Source: Archangium violaceum (GTDB lineage: Bacteria > Myxococcota > Myxococcia > Myxococcales > Myxococcaceae). Taken from it: a stretch of DNA of 64,000 nt. Within the stretch, counting starts at the first letter, position 1, and every line of letters starts with the position of its first letter. The notes below the pieces were generated by a model. It ran no database searches and was not told the origin of the DNA. It saw nothing but the letters and a program-made list of their open reading frames with translations. Made by a program: the position numbers and the translations under genes. Location of the stretch: positions 186,001 to 250,000 of the forward strand of contig NZ_CP069338.1 in assembly GCF_016859125.1 (NCBI RefSeq), written 5' to 3'. Below, piece after piece: positions 1 to 10,013 of this stretch.

Positions 1-869
1 TAGAGGTCCGGAATCAACGAGCCGTCCACGTCCCCCACCCGGTGGTAGCCGAGCACCTGCTCCTCCAGGTGCACCAGCCGCGTCCCGGAGCCGCGGTATT
101 TGAAGACGCGGCGCGCGCAGTGCAGCAGGTCCAGGTGTGGCAGCTCGGCGGGAGGCGTCACGCGGTTGAGCACGAAGCGCGTTCGCAGCAGCGGCCAGTC
201 GAAGCTCTTGCCGTTGAACGTCACCAGACAGGAGGACTCCGCCATGCGCTCGGCCAACACGCGCAGCATCGGCGCCTCCTCTCCCAGCTTGCGAAGGAAG
301 AGTTGATGCACCCGCAGCGAGCGGCCCTCGAACCAGGCCAGGCCCACCAGGAAGGGCACCGTGCCCGTACCGCCCGCGAGCCCCGTCGTCTCCGTGTCCA
401 GGAAGAGCATCCGCCGGAAGTCCACGCCCGCCAGCCCCGGCTGCAGCGCCAGGCTCGCCACCAGCGGTGACTCCACATCCAGCGCCTCCGCGAGCGGCGC
501 GCTGCCGTGGTGGTGGTCCGGTGGCAGCACGCGCTCGGCGACATGGACGACGCCGTGCGGTGTGCTTCGGGGCTCCGCGGGCAGAGGACCCGGAGGCGGC
601 GCCGCGGAGGTGCCCCGGCGACCCACCGCCGCGCCCCGACGCTCGGCCCAATCCCCGAGCATCCGGCGCAAGGCAACCACGCGCGGATCCGGCTCGTTCC
701 GAGGCGCCTCGGAGGGAGGATCCTCCACCTGCGTGGGCGGGACTTCCACCGCCGGAGCGACGGACGCAGGTTCCACCTCCGGGGCCTGCGGAGCTGGAGA
801 CGGTTTCGCCCCCGGCTTGCCGCCGGGACCCACGCCGCCGAGCCGAGCCAGCTTGCGTTTCAAGTCCAC
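1..869 (-). CDS. mrfB: RNase H-fold exonuclease, MrfB/YprB-like (3' end cut off by window edge)
   Basis: Predicted 3'-5' DNA exonuclease of the ribonuclease-H-like (DnaQ-type) fold. The frame opens with a GTG and runs off the left edge without a stop, so only the first 289 codons are visible. Residues 1-70 are a Pro/Ala-rich, probably disordered tail. The catalytic motifs follow: FLDTETTGLAGGTG (ExoI-like DxE) and FNGKSFDWPLLRTRF (ExoII-like). It starts 12 bases after the stop of the helicase at 882-3299, so the two are probably one operon. In Bacillus subtilis the paired YprA/YprB (MrfA/MrfB) helicase and exonuclease act in a UvrABC-independent repair route for mitomycin C damage; the same role here is inferred from pairing and motifs. 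Confidence 0.8.
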   Translation of the reverse strand, partial: MDLKRKLARLGGVGPGGKPGAKPSPAPQAPEVEPASVAPAVEVPPTQVEDPPSEAPRNEPDPRVVALRRMLGDWAERRGAAVGRRGTSAAPPPGPLPAEPRSTPHGVVHVAERVLPPDHHHGSAPLAEALDVESPLVASLALQPGLAGVDFRRMLFLDTETTGLAGGTGTVPFLVGLAWFEGRSLRVHQLFLRKLGEEAPMLRVLAERMAESSCLVTFNGKSFDWPLLRTRFVLNRVTPPAELPHLDLLHCARRVFKYRGSGTRLVHLEEQVLGYHRVGDVDGSLIPDL

Positions 870-881
870 GGCGCACCTCGC

Positions 882-3299
<2,418 letters not shown>

Positions 3300-3448
3300 G
3301 GGGTCGGGCACTGTACAGACGTACACCCGGCGAGGCAACGCGTGAGCGCATTTCCTCCCGGCGGGGACTCGGGCAAGCGTCGTGACCTGGACGCGAGGGT
3401 GATTCCCCGTATTGCGATACCCGAGAGAGGGGCGCACGTTGTGCGCAA
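3300..3448. promoter_or_regulatory. Divergent intergenic region with a dyad next to a start codon
   Basis: This gap separates the helicase operon from the divergent phosphoribosyltransferase gene and must hold both promoters. A perfect inverted repeat GCGCAC-GTT-GTGCGC lies at 3432-3446, two bases before the ATG at 3449. It could be an operator or a short mRNA hairpin over the ribosome-binding region. No convincing -35/-10 pair was seen on either strand. Confidence 0.3.
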
Positions 3449-4165
3449 ATGAATGTCCCCTTCCGTCACCGGACCGAGGCCGGTAGGACGCTGGCCCGGT
3501 CGCTCTCGCACCTCGCCGGGCGCGAGGACGTCATGGTGCTCGCCGTGCCTCATGGCGGCGTGCCCGTGGCCTTCGAGGTCGCCCGTGCACTCGATGCGCC
3601 GCTGGACCTGGCCGTCGTCCAGCCCATCCTCCACGCGAGGGGACCCTCCCCGCGCGACGTGACACTCGGGCTGCTCGGCGCGCCCGCGGCGCTGCAGCTC
3701 CACGAGGCCACGCTCAACGCGCTCGATCTCTCCGACGAGGCGCTCGGACAGGCCCTCTCCCGCGCCAGGCGGCAACTGCGCCAGCGCGTGCGCGCCATGC
3801 GGCCGGCCGCGCCCGTGCCCTCGCTCGAGGGGCGTACCGTGGTCGTCGTGGATGACGGCACGGCCACGGGCGTGACGCTCCGGCGTGCGGCGGGGCTGCT
3901 TCGCAGGGCCGGGGCTCGGGCCCTGGTCGCCGCCGTCCCCGTGGGCGCCGAGGAGGCACTGCGCCTGCTCGCCAGCGAGTTCGAGGACGTCGTCTGCTGC
4001 TCCCAGCCCGAGCCCTTCGTCTCCGTGTCGGATGGATACGAGAGCTACCCGGACGTCACGAATGCGCAAGTGCGTGAGTTGCTGACTCGGGCGTGGAGCG
4101 GACACGCGCCCCGGAAGAAGGGCAAGGGGGAACTCGGGCTCGGGGCGGGCAGACCCGCACCCTAG
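3449..4165 (+). CDS. Phosphoribosyltransferase-domain protein (COG1926 type)
   Basis: Type I phosphoribosyltransferase fold, 238 residues. The PRPP-binding loop is clear: VVVVDDGTATGVT near residue 130. An early VLAVPHGGVPVAFEVA segment (about residues 31-46) is typical of COG1926 proteins, which have no defined substrate. Length is normal for the family. The shine-dalgarno match is weak. The last codon and stop (CCC TAG) lie inside a palindromic repeat (see 4158-4187), so the tail GRPAP probably derives from insertion of that repeat. The enzyme is likely cytoplasmic; a purine-salvage role cannot be assigned from sequence alone. Confidence 0.8.
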   Translation: MNVPFRHRTEAGRTLARSLSHLAGREDVMVLAVPHGGVPVAFEVARALDAPLDLAVVQPILHARGPSPRDVTLGLLGAPAALQLHEATLNALDLSDEALGQALSRARRQLRQRVRAMRPAAPVPSLEGRTVVVVDDGTATGVTLRRAAGLLRRAGARALVAAVPVGAEEALRLLASEFEDVVCCSQPEPFVSVSDGYESYPDVTNAQVRELLTRAWSGHAPRKKGKGELGLGAGRPAP

Positions 4166-4187
4166 CCCTCTCCCAGGGGGAGAGGGG
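4158..4187. repeat. Palindromic intergenic repeat / bidirectional terminator, copy 1
   Basis: The core is a 9-bp perfect hairpin CCCTCTCCC (4166-4174) / GGGAGAGGG (4178-4186), preceded by an ACCCTAG-type lead-in that holds the stop codon of the upstream gene. The same element recurs at 47402-47434. Both copies sit between the 3' ends of convergent genes, which suggests service as a two-way terminator. Confidence 0.65.
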
Positions 4188-4197
4188 ACATACACGG

Positions 4198-4917
4198 TCA
4201 TGCACGCCCGCCTCCCGGAGACGCGGGGTCGTTCGAGAGCTCCAGCGAGCGCCACAGGTACCAGCTCGCCACCGAACGCCACGGGCGCCAGCGCTCACCG
4301 TACGCCAACAGCTCCTTCGGGCGCGGTAGCTCCTCGAGACCGTACGTGCGCATGAAGCCCTTGCGGATGCCGTAGTCGTCCACCGGCAACACGTCCGGCC
4401 GGCCCAGCCGGAACATGAGCAGCATCTCCACCGTCCACTGCCCGATGCCACGCACCTTCGTGAGGTGCTCCACCAGCTCCGTGTCGCTCATGCGCCGCGC
4501 CCGGGCCAGCGTGGGCACCTCGCCCTCCAACGCCTTCGTCGCCAGGTCCCTGAGCGCCGCCGTCTTGGCGCCGGACAGCCCCGCCTCGCGCAGGCCCTCC
4601 ACCGGATGGGCGAGCACCGCCTCCGGAGTGAAACGCCGCCCCTTGCCCACGCGCTCGCAGACGCGCCCGAAGATGGTGGCCGCCGCCTTCCCCGTGAGCT
4701 GCTGGTAGACGATGGACTCCGCCAGCGCCAGGAAGGGGCTCTGGATCGAATTGACCTTCATGCGGAAGGGCCCCACCTGCTTCATCAGCGCGCCGAGCGT
4801 CGGATCCTTTTTCGCCAGGGCCCTCCGCGCGGCGGGCGTGAAGCCCTCGGGCAGGAGGCGCTCGGCGGGAGGAACGGCATCGGCGGTGGGAAGGACACGA
4901 GCGGTCGCTGCGGGCAT
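4198..4917 (-). CDS. DNA-3-methyladenine glycosylase II family protein (AlkA-like, HhH-GPD)
   Basis: Base-excision repair glycosylase, 239 residues. The helix-hairpin-helix and catalytic segment VRGIGQWTVEMLLMF, then RPDVLPVDDYGIRKG, contains the expected catalytic aspartate (PVDDYG). An upstream QQLTGKAA segment matches the family core. The length fits the shorter bacterial AlkA type without the methyltransferase domain of Ada fusions. It would excise alkylated purines in the cytoplasm. It is monocistronic; its 3' end faces the phosphoribosyltransferase gene across the palindromic repeat. Confidence 0.9.
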   Translation of the reverse strand: MPAATARVLPTADAVPPAERLLPEGFTPAARRALAKKDPTLGALMKQVGPFRMKVNSIQSPFLALAESIVYQQLTGKAAATIFGRVCERVGKGRRFTPEAVLAHPVEGLREAGLSGAKTAALRDLATKALEGEVPTLARARRMSDTELVEHLTKVRGIGQWTVEMLLMFRLGRPDVLPVDDYGIRKGFMRTYGLEELPRPKELLAYGERWRPWRSVASWYLWRSLELSNDPASPGGGRA

Positions 4918-4967
4918 GTGCCCATCGTGCCACCCACGCGAGCCCCGCGCAGCAACGGATGAGCCCT

Positions 4968-5684
4968 CTACTTCGACGGCAGCGGCTTGAAGGCAACGCC
5001 GTCCAACCCCAGGCGCTGGCAGGCGTCGACGAAGCGCCTGGTACAGACGATCACTCCGGAGAAGTCCTCCAGCCGGAACAGGTCCCGGTCACTGGGAAGC
5101 GTGCTGGCATCCAGCAGCAGTTCCTCGGGTAGCGACAGGCCCATGCGATGACAACGCGGGCACGGGGGCTTGCGCTCAGGAGGCAGACAATCCGGGTGCG
5201 TACGCCCCACGGGGAGGATTTCCAATTCGAGCAACTCGGGTGACTTGCGTTGGCGGAAGCGCAACTCGGTGCGGCAGCCCTTGAGTCCTCGGAGGCCCTC
5301 GGACTGAAGCCGCTCCAGAGCCTCGCGCTGCACCAGGAGCCACCAGCGGTCAAGAGACACGAGCGGCCCGAAGCGGCCCCGAGCATTGCCAACGAGCGGT
5401 CCCAAACCCGCCCCGGGCTCCAACAGGGCGCCCGGGGGAAGCAGGAGACGCACCAGTTCACACATCTTTTCGTACTCCTCGATGGGCGAGGCTCGGGCTT
5501 CCTCGAAATCCGCAAGGGAGACCACCGGGGTCAAGTCCACCGAGGGGTAGGCTTTGGAGCCCCCACCCCAAGTGGTCCTGCATCCAGGGCAGGTGAGGAT
5601 GCCTGGAAGCAGCCATTTATGCACAGCGTCAACGTGGCCCGTATATCCCGAGGAGCTGTCTTCCGTAATTCTGAAATGGCGCAT
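4968..5684 (-). CDS. SitI6-like double-CXXC immunity protein, copy 1
   Basis: A 238-residue member of the myxobacterial paralogous family known as gmx_para_CXXCG / SitI6 double-CXXCG immunity proteins. Two zinc-ribbon-like knuckles are visible: CPGC near residue 34 and CPRC near residue 174. There is no signal peptide, so it is cytosolic. It follows the toxin-like lipoprotein gene by 12 bases, with its ribosome site (AGAGGAG) just after that stop codon. In Myxococcus xanthus, SitI proteins protect cells from cognate SitA lipoproteins received by TraA-dependent outer-membrane exchange; the role here is by family and position. Its last ~110 residues are almost identical to copy 2 at 8686-9408, while the middle differs. 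Confidence 0.8.
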   Translation of the reverse strand: MRHFRITEDSSSGYTGHVDAVHKWLLPGILTCPGCRTTWGGGSKAYPSVDLTPVVSLADFEEARASPIEEYEKMCELVRLLLPPGALLEPGAGLGPLVGNARGRFGPLVSLDRWWLLVQREALERLQSEGLRGLKGCRTELRFRQRKSPELLELEILPVGRTHPDCLPPERKPPCPRCHRMGLSLPEELLLDASTLPSDRDLFRLEDFSGVIVCTRRFVDACQRLGLDGVAFKPLPSK

Positions 5685-5696
5685 CAGTGAGCTCCT

Positions 5697-6419
5697 CTAT
5701 TCGCAGGAGTAGGGCACAAACGGGCCATTCACTCCGAATCGCATCATGAGCTCACCCGCGAAGCGCCAGGTCTCATCCGGGGAGGCATCCGGCTTCTCAT
5801 CCTTGAACCGCCGCCAGGCCGCATTCCACTGACCACCTTCGGGCCCGCCACTATGCAGCCACTGGTGGAAGCTCTTGGGAACGCGAATCGTGAAGGCATG
5901 GATATCGATGCCCTTGAGCTTGAACCACATGGCCAGCACTCGCTGCTGAGGGAAGATGTGGTGCTTCTCGAAGGGCTCGCGCGGAGGAGAGAGGCACTGG
6001 TGACGGAAGAGCCTGGGCGCGCTCAACTCCCGGGTCTTCCAGTTGTGCCAGGGAATTTCGAAGACGGGGTCCACCCCCGTGGGCACCGCGAGAGGATGTC
6101 CCCACCAGCGGCTCGCGCTGGGCCCCTCCACCAGCGGCGCGCGGAACATCGGTGCCGGCGCGGGCGCCGGAACCATCGCCTGCGCCAGCCGCACGGGGTG
6201 GGCCTCCGCCTCCACCACGTCCTGGCAACGCCAGATGGCGCACCGCTCCCCATCGCACAGCGGCACCACGCACGTGGCGTCCGCTCGGGCCTCCTCCCAT
6301 GCAGAGGACACGCCCTCGGGCGCCCCGGCCTCCTCACGCACCACGGGCACGGAGGTGACGCAGGCGTTCAGCAGCACGCCAAGCAGCGCGAGCCCAATTC
6401 CGGAGCGCAGGAAGCTCAT
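5697..6419 (-). CDS. SitA6-like polymorphic toxin lipoprotein (TIGR02269/DUF2380 type), copy 1
   Basis: Predicted secreted lipoprotein toxin of 240 residues. The signal peptide has a lipobox LLNAC (Cys near residue 20). A short cysteine-bearing segment, CVVPLCDGERCAIWRC, is typical of the TIGR02269 lipoprotein family. The C-terminal domain (from about residue 145) carries KHHIFPQQ, a HAFTI..P.SFHQWLH block and GGQWNAAWR, resembling HNH/His-Me-finger nucleases (DUF2380). I chose the second ATG because AGGATGG sits upstream of it; the other ATG is three codons earlier (6428). The immunity gene follows at once. In M. xanthus such SitA lipoproteins pass to siblings by TraA/TraB outer-membrane exchange. 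The nuclease activity is inferred. Confidence 0.8.
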   Translation of the reverse strand: MSFLRSGIGLALLGVLLNACVTSVPVVREEAGAPEGVSSAWEEARADATCVVPLCDGERCAIWRCQDVVEAEAHPVRLAQAMVPAPAPAPMFRAPLVEGPSASRWWGHPLAVPTGVDPVFEIPWHNWKTRELSAPRLFRHQCLSPPREPFEKHHIFPQQRVLAMWFKLKGIDIHAFTIRVPKSFHQWLHSGGPEGGQWNAAWRRFKDEKPDASPDETWRFAGELMMRFGVNGPFVPYSCE

Positions 6420-6562
6420 GCGGCCCATCCTACCGCCAAGGCGCCGCCATTTTCTTTACCTATCCCTACACAACCCGCGCGACCCAGCAACAACCAGACA
6501 GAACAGATATCCACGAATTATTAGCCTTGAACGAAAGAACTGCGCGACGCAGGATGCGGGCC

Positions 6563-8473
6563 ATGAAATCGACGCTCGATGATGGATGTGCAGGCCGTCG
6601 CATGGATAGAGAGTCATTGCCTCCAGGGTCCGCGTGGCAACGTCCCTGGCTGGGCCGCCTGGCGCTGGCGCCGCTGCTCCTGACCGCCACGGTCCATTGC
6701 GGCGCCGGGACGACGTCACACCACACCACCGGCGGCGGCGAGAATGGGTCGCATGCGCAAGCTCCCGGCGTTGGTGGAGCAGACGTTGGACCCGAAGGGG
6801 TGGCAGGTGCGCCCCTGGCCCCGGAGTGCTCGCCCGGAACCTCCGGCAATCCCTTCGTGAGCGGCTGGTACGCCGATCCGGATATCAAGTTCTACAACGG
6901 CGTGTATTGGGTCTACCCGACGTACTCCGCTCCTTATGATGAGCAGACCTATCTGGACGCCTTCTCCTCCTCCGATCTCATCCACTGGACGAAGCACTCC
7001 AAGGTGCTGGACAAGGCGAACGTGTCCTGGGCAACCCGGGCGATCTGGGCTCCGTCGCCCATCTTCCGCAACAACACCTATTATCTGTATTTCGGAGCCA
7101 ACGACATCCAGAGCAACGGACAGTTGGGCGGTATCGGGGTCGCGAAGTCCAACAACCCCGGTGGCCCCTACGTCGACGCGATCGGCCGCCCCCTGATCAG
7201 CACGTTCATCAACGGCGCGCAGCCGATTGATCAAAACGTCTTCATCGACGACGACGGCCAAGCCTACCTCTATTACGGCGGTTGGGGGCACTGCAACGTC
7301 GTCAGGCTCAACAGTGACATGATCAGCCTGGACAGCTCGTCCTTCAAGGAGATCACTCCTTCGGGCTACGTCGAGGGCGCGCTGATGTTCAAGCGCAACG
7401 GGAAGTATTATCTGATGTGGTCCGAGGGTGGATGGACGGGGCCGGACTACCGCGTGTCCTATGGCATGGCCGACTCGCCGCTCGGGCCCTTCCCCAAGGC
7501 GGGGACGATCCTCAGCCAGAACGCGGCCATCGCCACCGGCTCGGGTCACAACACGGTGGTCAACGTCCCTGGAACGGACGACTGGTACATCTTCTATCAC
7601 CGCCGTCCGCTCGGAGAGACGGACGGGAATCACCGCGTGCTCGCCTACGATCGCATGTATTTCAATAGCGACGGGACGATCAAACCGGTGGAGATGAGCA
7701 GCCAGGACAACTTCTGCGACGGCAACGCGCTGGGCTGGACCACCTACGGCGCGACGTGGACCGTGTCGAACGGCCGCTATGTCACCCAACGGAGCCCCGA
7801 CGCCAAGGCCTTGCTGAACACGAACTTCTCCGCGCTGACCCATGAGGCGGATGTCACGCCGGGCGCCTCCGGGGACGCCGGGTTGATGTTCCGGGTGAGC
7901 AACCCGGGAGCCGGGCTCGACGCCTACAAGGGTTATTACGCCGGCATCGCCGCGGGCAGTGACAGGGTGATTCTGGGCAAGGCGAACGCAGGTACCTGGA
8001 CCGAGCTCGCGAGCGCCACCGCGGCGATCGATCCGAACGTCACCTATCACCTCAAGGTCGTGGCCAACGGCGACCGCATCTCGGTCTATCTGAACCATTC
8101 GACGGTCCCCAGCGTCACGGCCATCGATGCCACGTATGCCTCGGGGGCGCTCGGACTCCGGGCCCATGACAGCGCGGCCGCGTTCGACAACGTGAAGGCC
8201 ACCAAGCCTCCCGGAGCCATCTTCTACGCGGACGGCGGGTACGGCGGTCTCGGGATCTCGCTGGACCCCGGGAGCTACACGCTCGCGCAACTCAACGCGG
8301 CGGGCATCCCCAACGATTGGATGAGCTCGCTCAGAGTCCCCGCCGGCTGGACGGTGCAGGTCTATCAGGACGACAACTTCGCCGGGACGATGTGGACGTT
8401 CACCGCGGATACGCCGCTGATCCCGCAGGGCGCCAACGACAAGATGTCGTCGGTGAAGATCTTCGCGCAGTAG
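6563..8473 (+). CDS. Lipoprotein glycoside hydrolase family 43 with C-terminal beta/gamma-crystallin domain
   Basis: Predicted cell-surface arabinanase/xylosidase-type enzyme, 636 residues. A hydrophobic signal ends in a non-standard lipobox TATVHC. The GH43 five-blade propeller begins near FVSGWYADPDI (catalytic base Asp), continues through QNVFIDDDGQAYLYYGG, and has the acid Glu in GYVEGALMFKRNGKYYLMW. A concanavalin-like jelly-roll follows (DNFCDGNALGWTTYGATW...). The last ~90 residues are a beta/gamma-crystallin module with two calcium-site motifs, NDWMSSL and NDKMSSV. Other starts are TTG 6527, ATG 6554 and ATG 6602; 6563 is a compromise. It sits between the two toxin/immunity cassettes on the opposite strand. 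Confidence 0.85.
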   Translation: MKSTLDDGCAGRRMDRESLPPGSAWQRPWLGRLALAPLLLTATVHCGAGTTSHHTTGGGENGSHAQAPGVGGADVGPEGVAGAPLAPECSPGTSGNPFVSGWYADPDIKFYNGVYWVYPTYSAPYDEQTYLDAFSSSDLIHWTKHSKVLDKANVSWATRAIWAPSPIFRNNTYYLYFGANDIQSNGQLGGIGVAKSNNPGGPYVDAIGRPLISTFINGAQPIDQNVFIDDDGQAYLYYGGWGHCNVVRLNSDMISLDSSSFKEITPSGYVEGALMFKRNGKYYLMWSEGGWTGPDYRVSYGMADSPLGPFPKAGTILSQNAAIATGSGHNTVVNVPGTDDWYIFYHRRPLGETDGNHRVLAYDRMYFNSDGTIKPVEMSSQDNFCDGNALGWTTYGATWTVSNGRYVTQRSPDAKALLNTNFSALTHEADVTPGASGDAGLMFRVSNPGAGLDAYKGYYAGIAAGSDRVILGKANAGTWTELASATAAIDPNVTYHLKVVANGDRISVYLNHSTVPSVTAIDATYASGALGLRAHDSAAAFDNVKATKPPGAIFYADGGYGGLGISLDPGSYTLAQLNAAGIPNDWMSSLRVPAGWTVQVYQDDNFAGTMWTFTADTPLIPQGANDKMSSVKIFAQ

Positions 8474-8685
8474 CCCTCACGCAGGCGCTCTCCGGACGTG
8501 GGCCAGGAGCCTGCGTCCGGGGAGGGCCAGGCCATCCAGGCGCTTCATTCCCAGCCGCTCCACCTCAATTCGTGCGCCTCCCGAGGTGTCCGAGGGCACC
8601 GCCAGGAGGTGGATGACGCAAGATGCTCATGCGCCCACCCTTCGGTCGCCGCGTGCACATCCCTCCTCGAAAAGCGCCTCCCGGC
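8474..8685. other. Intergenic stretch with a hairpin and a possible decayed coding fragment
   Basis: Just after the GH43 stop there is a 7-bp stem CCGGACG (8492-8498) / CGTCCGG (8514-8520), a weak terminator candidate without a T-run. On the minus strand, about 8477-8620 reads open for some 45 codons with strongly GC-biased third positions (LLAVPSDTSGG...VERLGMKRLDGLALPG) but has no start, so it may be the tail of a deleted gene. The end of the stretch overlaps the left direct repeat at 8622-8709, which includes a remnant of a SitA-type start region. Confidence 0.3.
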
Positions 8686-8709
8686 TCAGAGGCTCTCCTT
8701 CGACGGCAG
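8622..8709. repeat. Imperfect direct repeat flanking cassette 2, left copy
   Basis: About 88 bases that align with 9925-10013 at roughly 80% identity by eye with one gap. Shared blocks include GCTCATGCG, CGGTCGCCGCGTG, GCGCCTCCCGG and TTCGACGGCAG. It begins with what looks like a leftover SitA start region (minus-strand ATGAGC...) and ends inside the 3' end of the immunity gene, so its TGA lies at the same place as the TGA of the oxidoreductase gene in the right copy. Confidence 0.6.
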
Positions 8710-9408
8710 AGGCTTGAAGGCAACGCCGTCCAGGCCCAGGCGCTGGCAGGCGTCGACGAAACGCTCGGTGCAGACGATCACTCCGGAGAAGTCCTCCAGC
8801 CGGAACAGATCCCGCTCGTTGGGAAGCGTGCTGGCGTCCAACAGCAGTTCCTTGGGTAGCGAGAGGCCAAGGCGATGACAACGAGGGCACGGGGGCTTGC
8901 GCTCAGGGGGCAGACAATCCGGGTGCGTACGCCCTACGGGGAGGACTTCCAATTCGAGCAGCTCGGGTGACTTTCGCTGGCGGAAGCGCAACTCGGTGCG
9001 GCAGCCCTTGAGTCCTCGGAGTCCCTCGGCCTGGAGCCTTTCCAGCGCCTCGCGCTGTACCAGCAATATCCAGGAGTAGTTCATGACGAACGACCCGAAG
9101 CTGCCCTGAGCCTTGCCAACCAATGGGCCAAAGTCCGACCCGGGTCTCAACACGCTTCCCGCGGGCAGCAAGGGACGTACCAGCTCACACAGCCGCTCAT
9201 ACTCTTCGATGGGCTCCGCTCGAGCCTCCTCGAAATCGGCCAGGGCCGCCACCGGGGACAGGTCCACGGAGGGATATGAGAAACCGGCCCCCCAGGTGGC
9301 CTTGCAAACGGGACAGTTGCGGATGCCCGGAAGCAGCCACTTATGCACGGCTTCAATGAAGCCCGTGTAACCCGCTGACCTGTCTTCATGAACGACGAAG
9401 TATTGCAT
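8686..9408 (-). CDS. SitI6-like double-CXXC immunity protein, copy 2
   Basis: Paralogue of 4968-5684, 240 residues from the ATG at 9408; the frame stays open further upstream, but that part overlaps the preceding gene's end. Zinc knuckles CPVC and CPRC are intact. The C-terminal ~110 residues match copy 1 almost exactly, differing at scattered positions such as I/V, M/L and E/K. Residues about 85-125 diverge (PAGSVLRPGSDFGPLVG versus PPGALLEPGAGLGPLVG, then SFVMNYSWILL versus PLVSLDRWWLL), which probably marks the region setting toxin specificity. The gene is complete although the adjoining toxin copy is broken, so it may now serve as a stand-alone immunity gene. Confidence 0.8.
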   Translation of the reverse strand: MQYFVVHEDRSAGYTGFIEAVHKWLLPGIRNCPVCKATWGAGFSYPSVDLSPVAALADFEEARAEPIEEYERLCELVRPLLPAGSVLRPGSDFGPLVGKAQGSFGSFVMNYSWILLVQREALERLQAEGLRGLKGCRTELRFRQRKSPELLELEVLPVGRTHPDCLPPERKPPCPRCHRLGLSLPKELLLDASTLPNERDLFRLEDFSGVIVCTERFVDACQRLGLDGVAFKPLPSKESL

Positions 9409-9430
9409 GCGAGTGCTCGCCACCTTCCAC

Positions 9431-9942
9431 TCAATCGCAAGAATAGGGAACGAGTGGTCCATTCACTCCAAACCGCATCATGCGCTCGCCCGCGAACCGC
9501 CAGATGTCATCCGCATTGGCGATATCACGACTCTTATTCATGAATTGCCGCCATGCTTCATTCCATTGCCCACCCTGGGAACCATTGCTGTGCAGCCATC
9601 GGTGGAAGCTCCTGGGCAAGCGGATGGTGAAGGCATGGATGTCGATGTCATTGCGCTTGAACCATCTGGCCAACGCTGCTTCCTGCGGGAAGATGTGGTG
9701 CTTCTCGAAGGGCTCGCGTGGAGGGGTGAGGCACTGGTGACGGAAGAGCCTGGGCGCGCTCAACTCCCGGGTCTTCCAGTTGTGCCAGGGGATTTCGAAG
9801 ACGGGGTCCACCCCCGTGGGCACCGCGAGAGGACGTCCCCATCAGCGGCTCGCGCTGGGCCCCTCCACCAGCCTCCTCGTCGCACAGCGGCACCACGCAC
9901 GTGGCGGCCCATCCTGAAGCGCGAGAAGCTCATGCGGCCCAT
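9431..9942 (-). pseudogene. Decayed SitA6-like toxin lipoprotein gene, copy 2
   Basis: The C-terminal ~130 residues, from PTGVDPVFEIPWHNWKTREL through KHHIFPQE and HAFTIRLPRSFHRWLH to the stop, are well preserved and homologous to copy 1. Upstream the gene is broken. The start region (GRMSFSRF) remains, but the signal peptide and lipobox are deleted; a piece of the cysteine segment (VVPLCDEE) follows in another frame, and a second deletion joins it to the LVEGPSASRWWG stretch. Without a lipobox it cannot be delivered as a lipoprotein. About 180 bases are nearly identical to copy 1 at the DNA level, which suggests recent duplication or gene conversion. An internal start at 9823 could still give an orphan 130-residue toxin domain. 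Confidence 0.75.
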
Positions 9943-10013
9943 CCTACGGTCGCCGCGTGAGCCTCCCGCCCTCGAAATGCGCCTCCCGGATCAGCGGATC
10001 TTCTTCGACGGCA
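9925..10013. repeat. Imperfect direct repeat flanking cassette 2, right copy
   Basis: Counterpart of 8622-8709. It runs from the remnant start of toxin copy 2 through the spacer into the last codons of the FAD/Rieske gene. Both copies encode LPSK-x-x-x-stop in frame at the same place, so the 3' end of the oxidoreductase gene and that of the immunity gene share this junction sequence. Confidence 0.6.

Noticed and set aside
3300-3437. N-terminal extension of the helicase by 46 codons
   Set aside because: The extension has no family similarity and would leave only 11 bases to the divergent gene.
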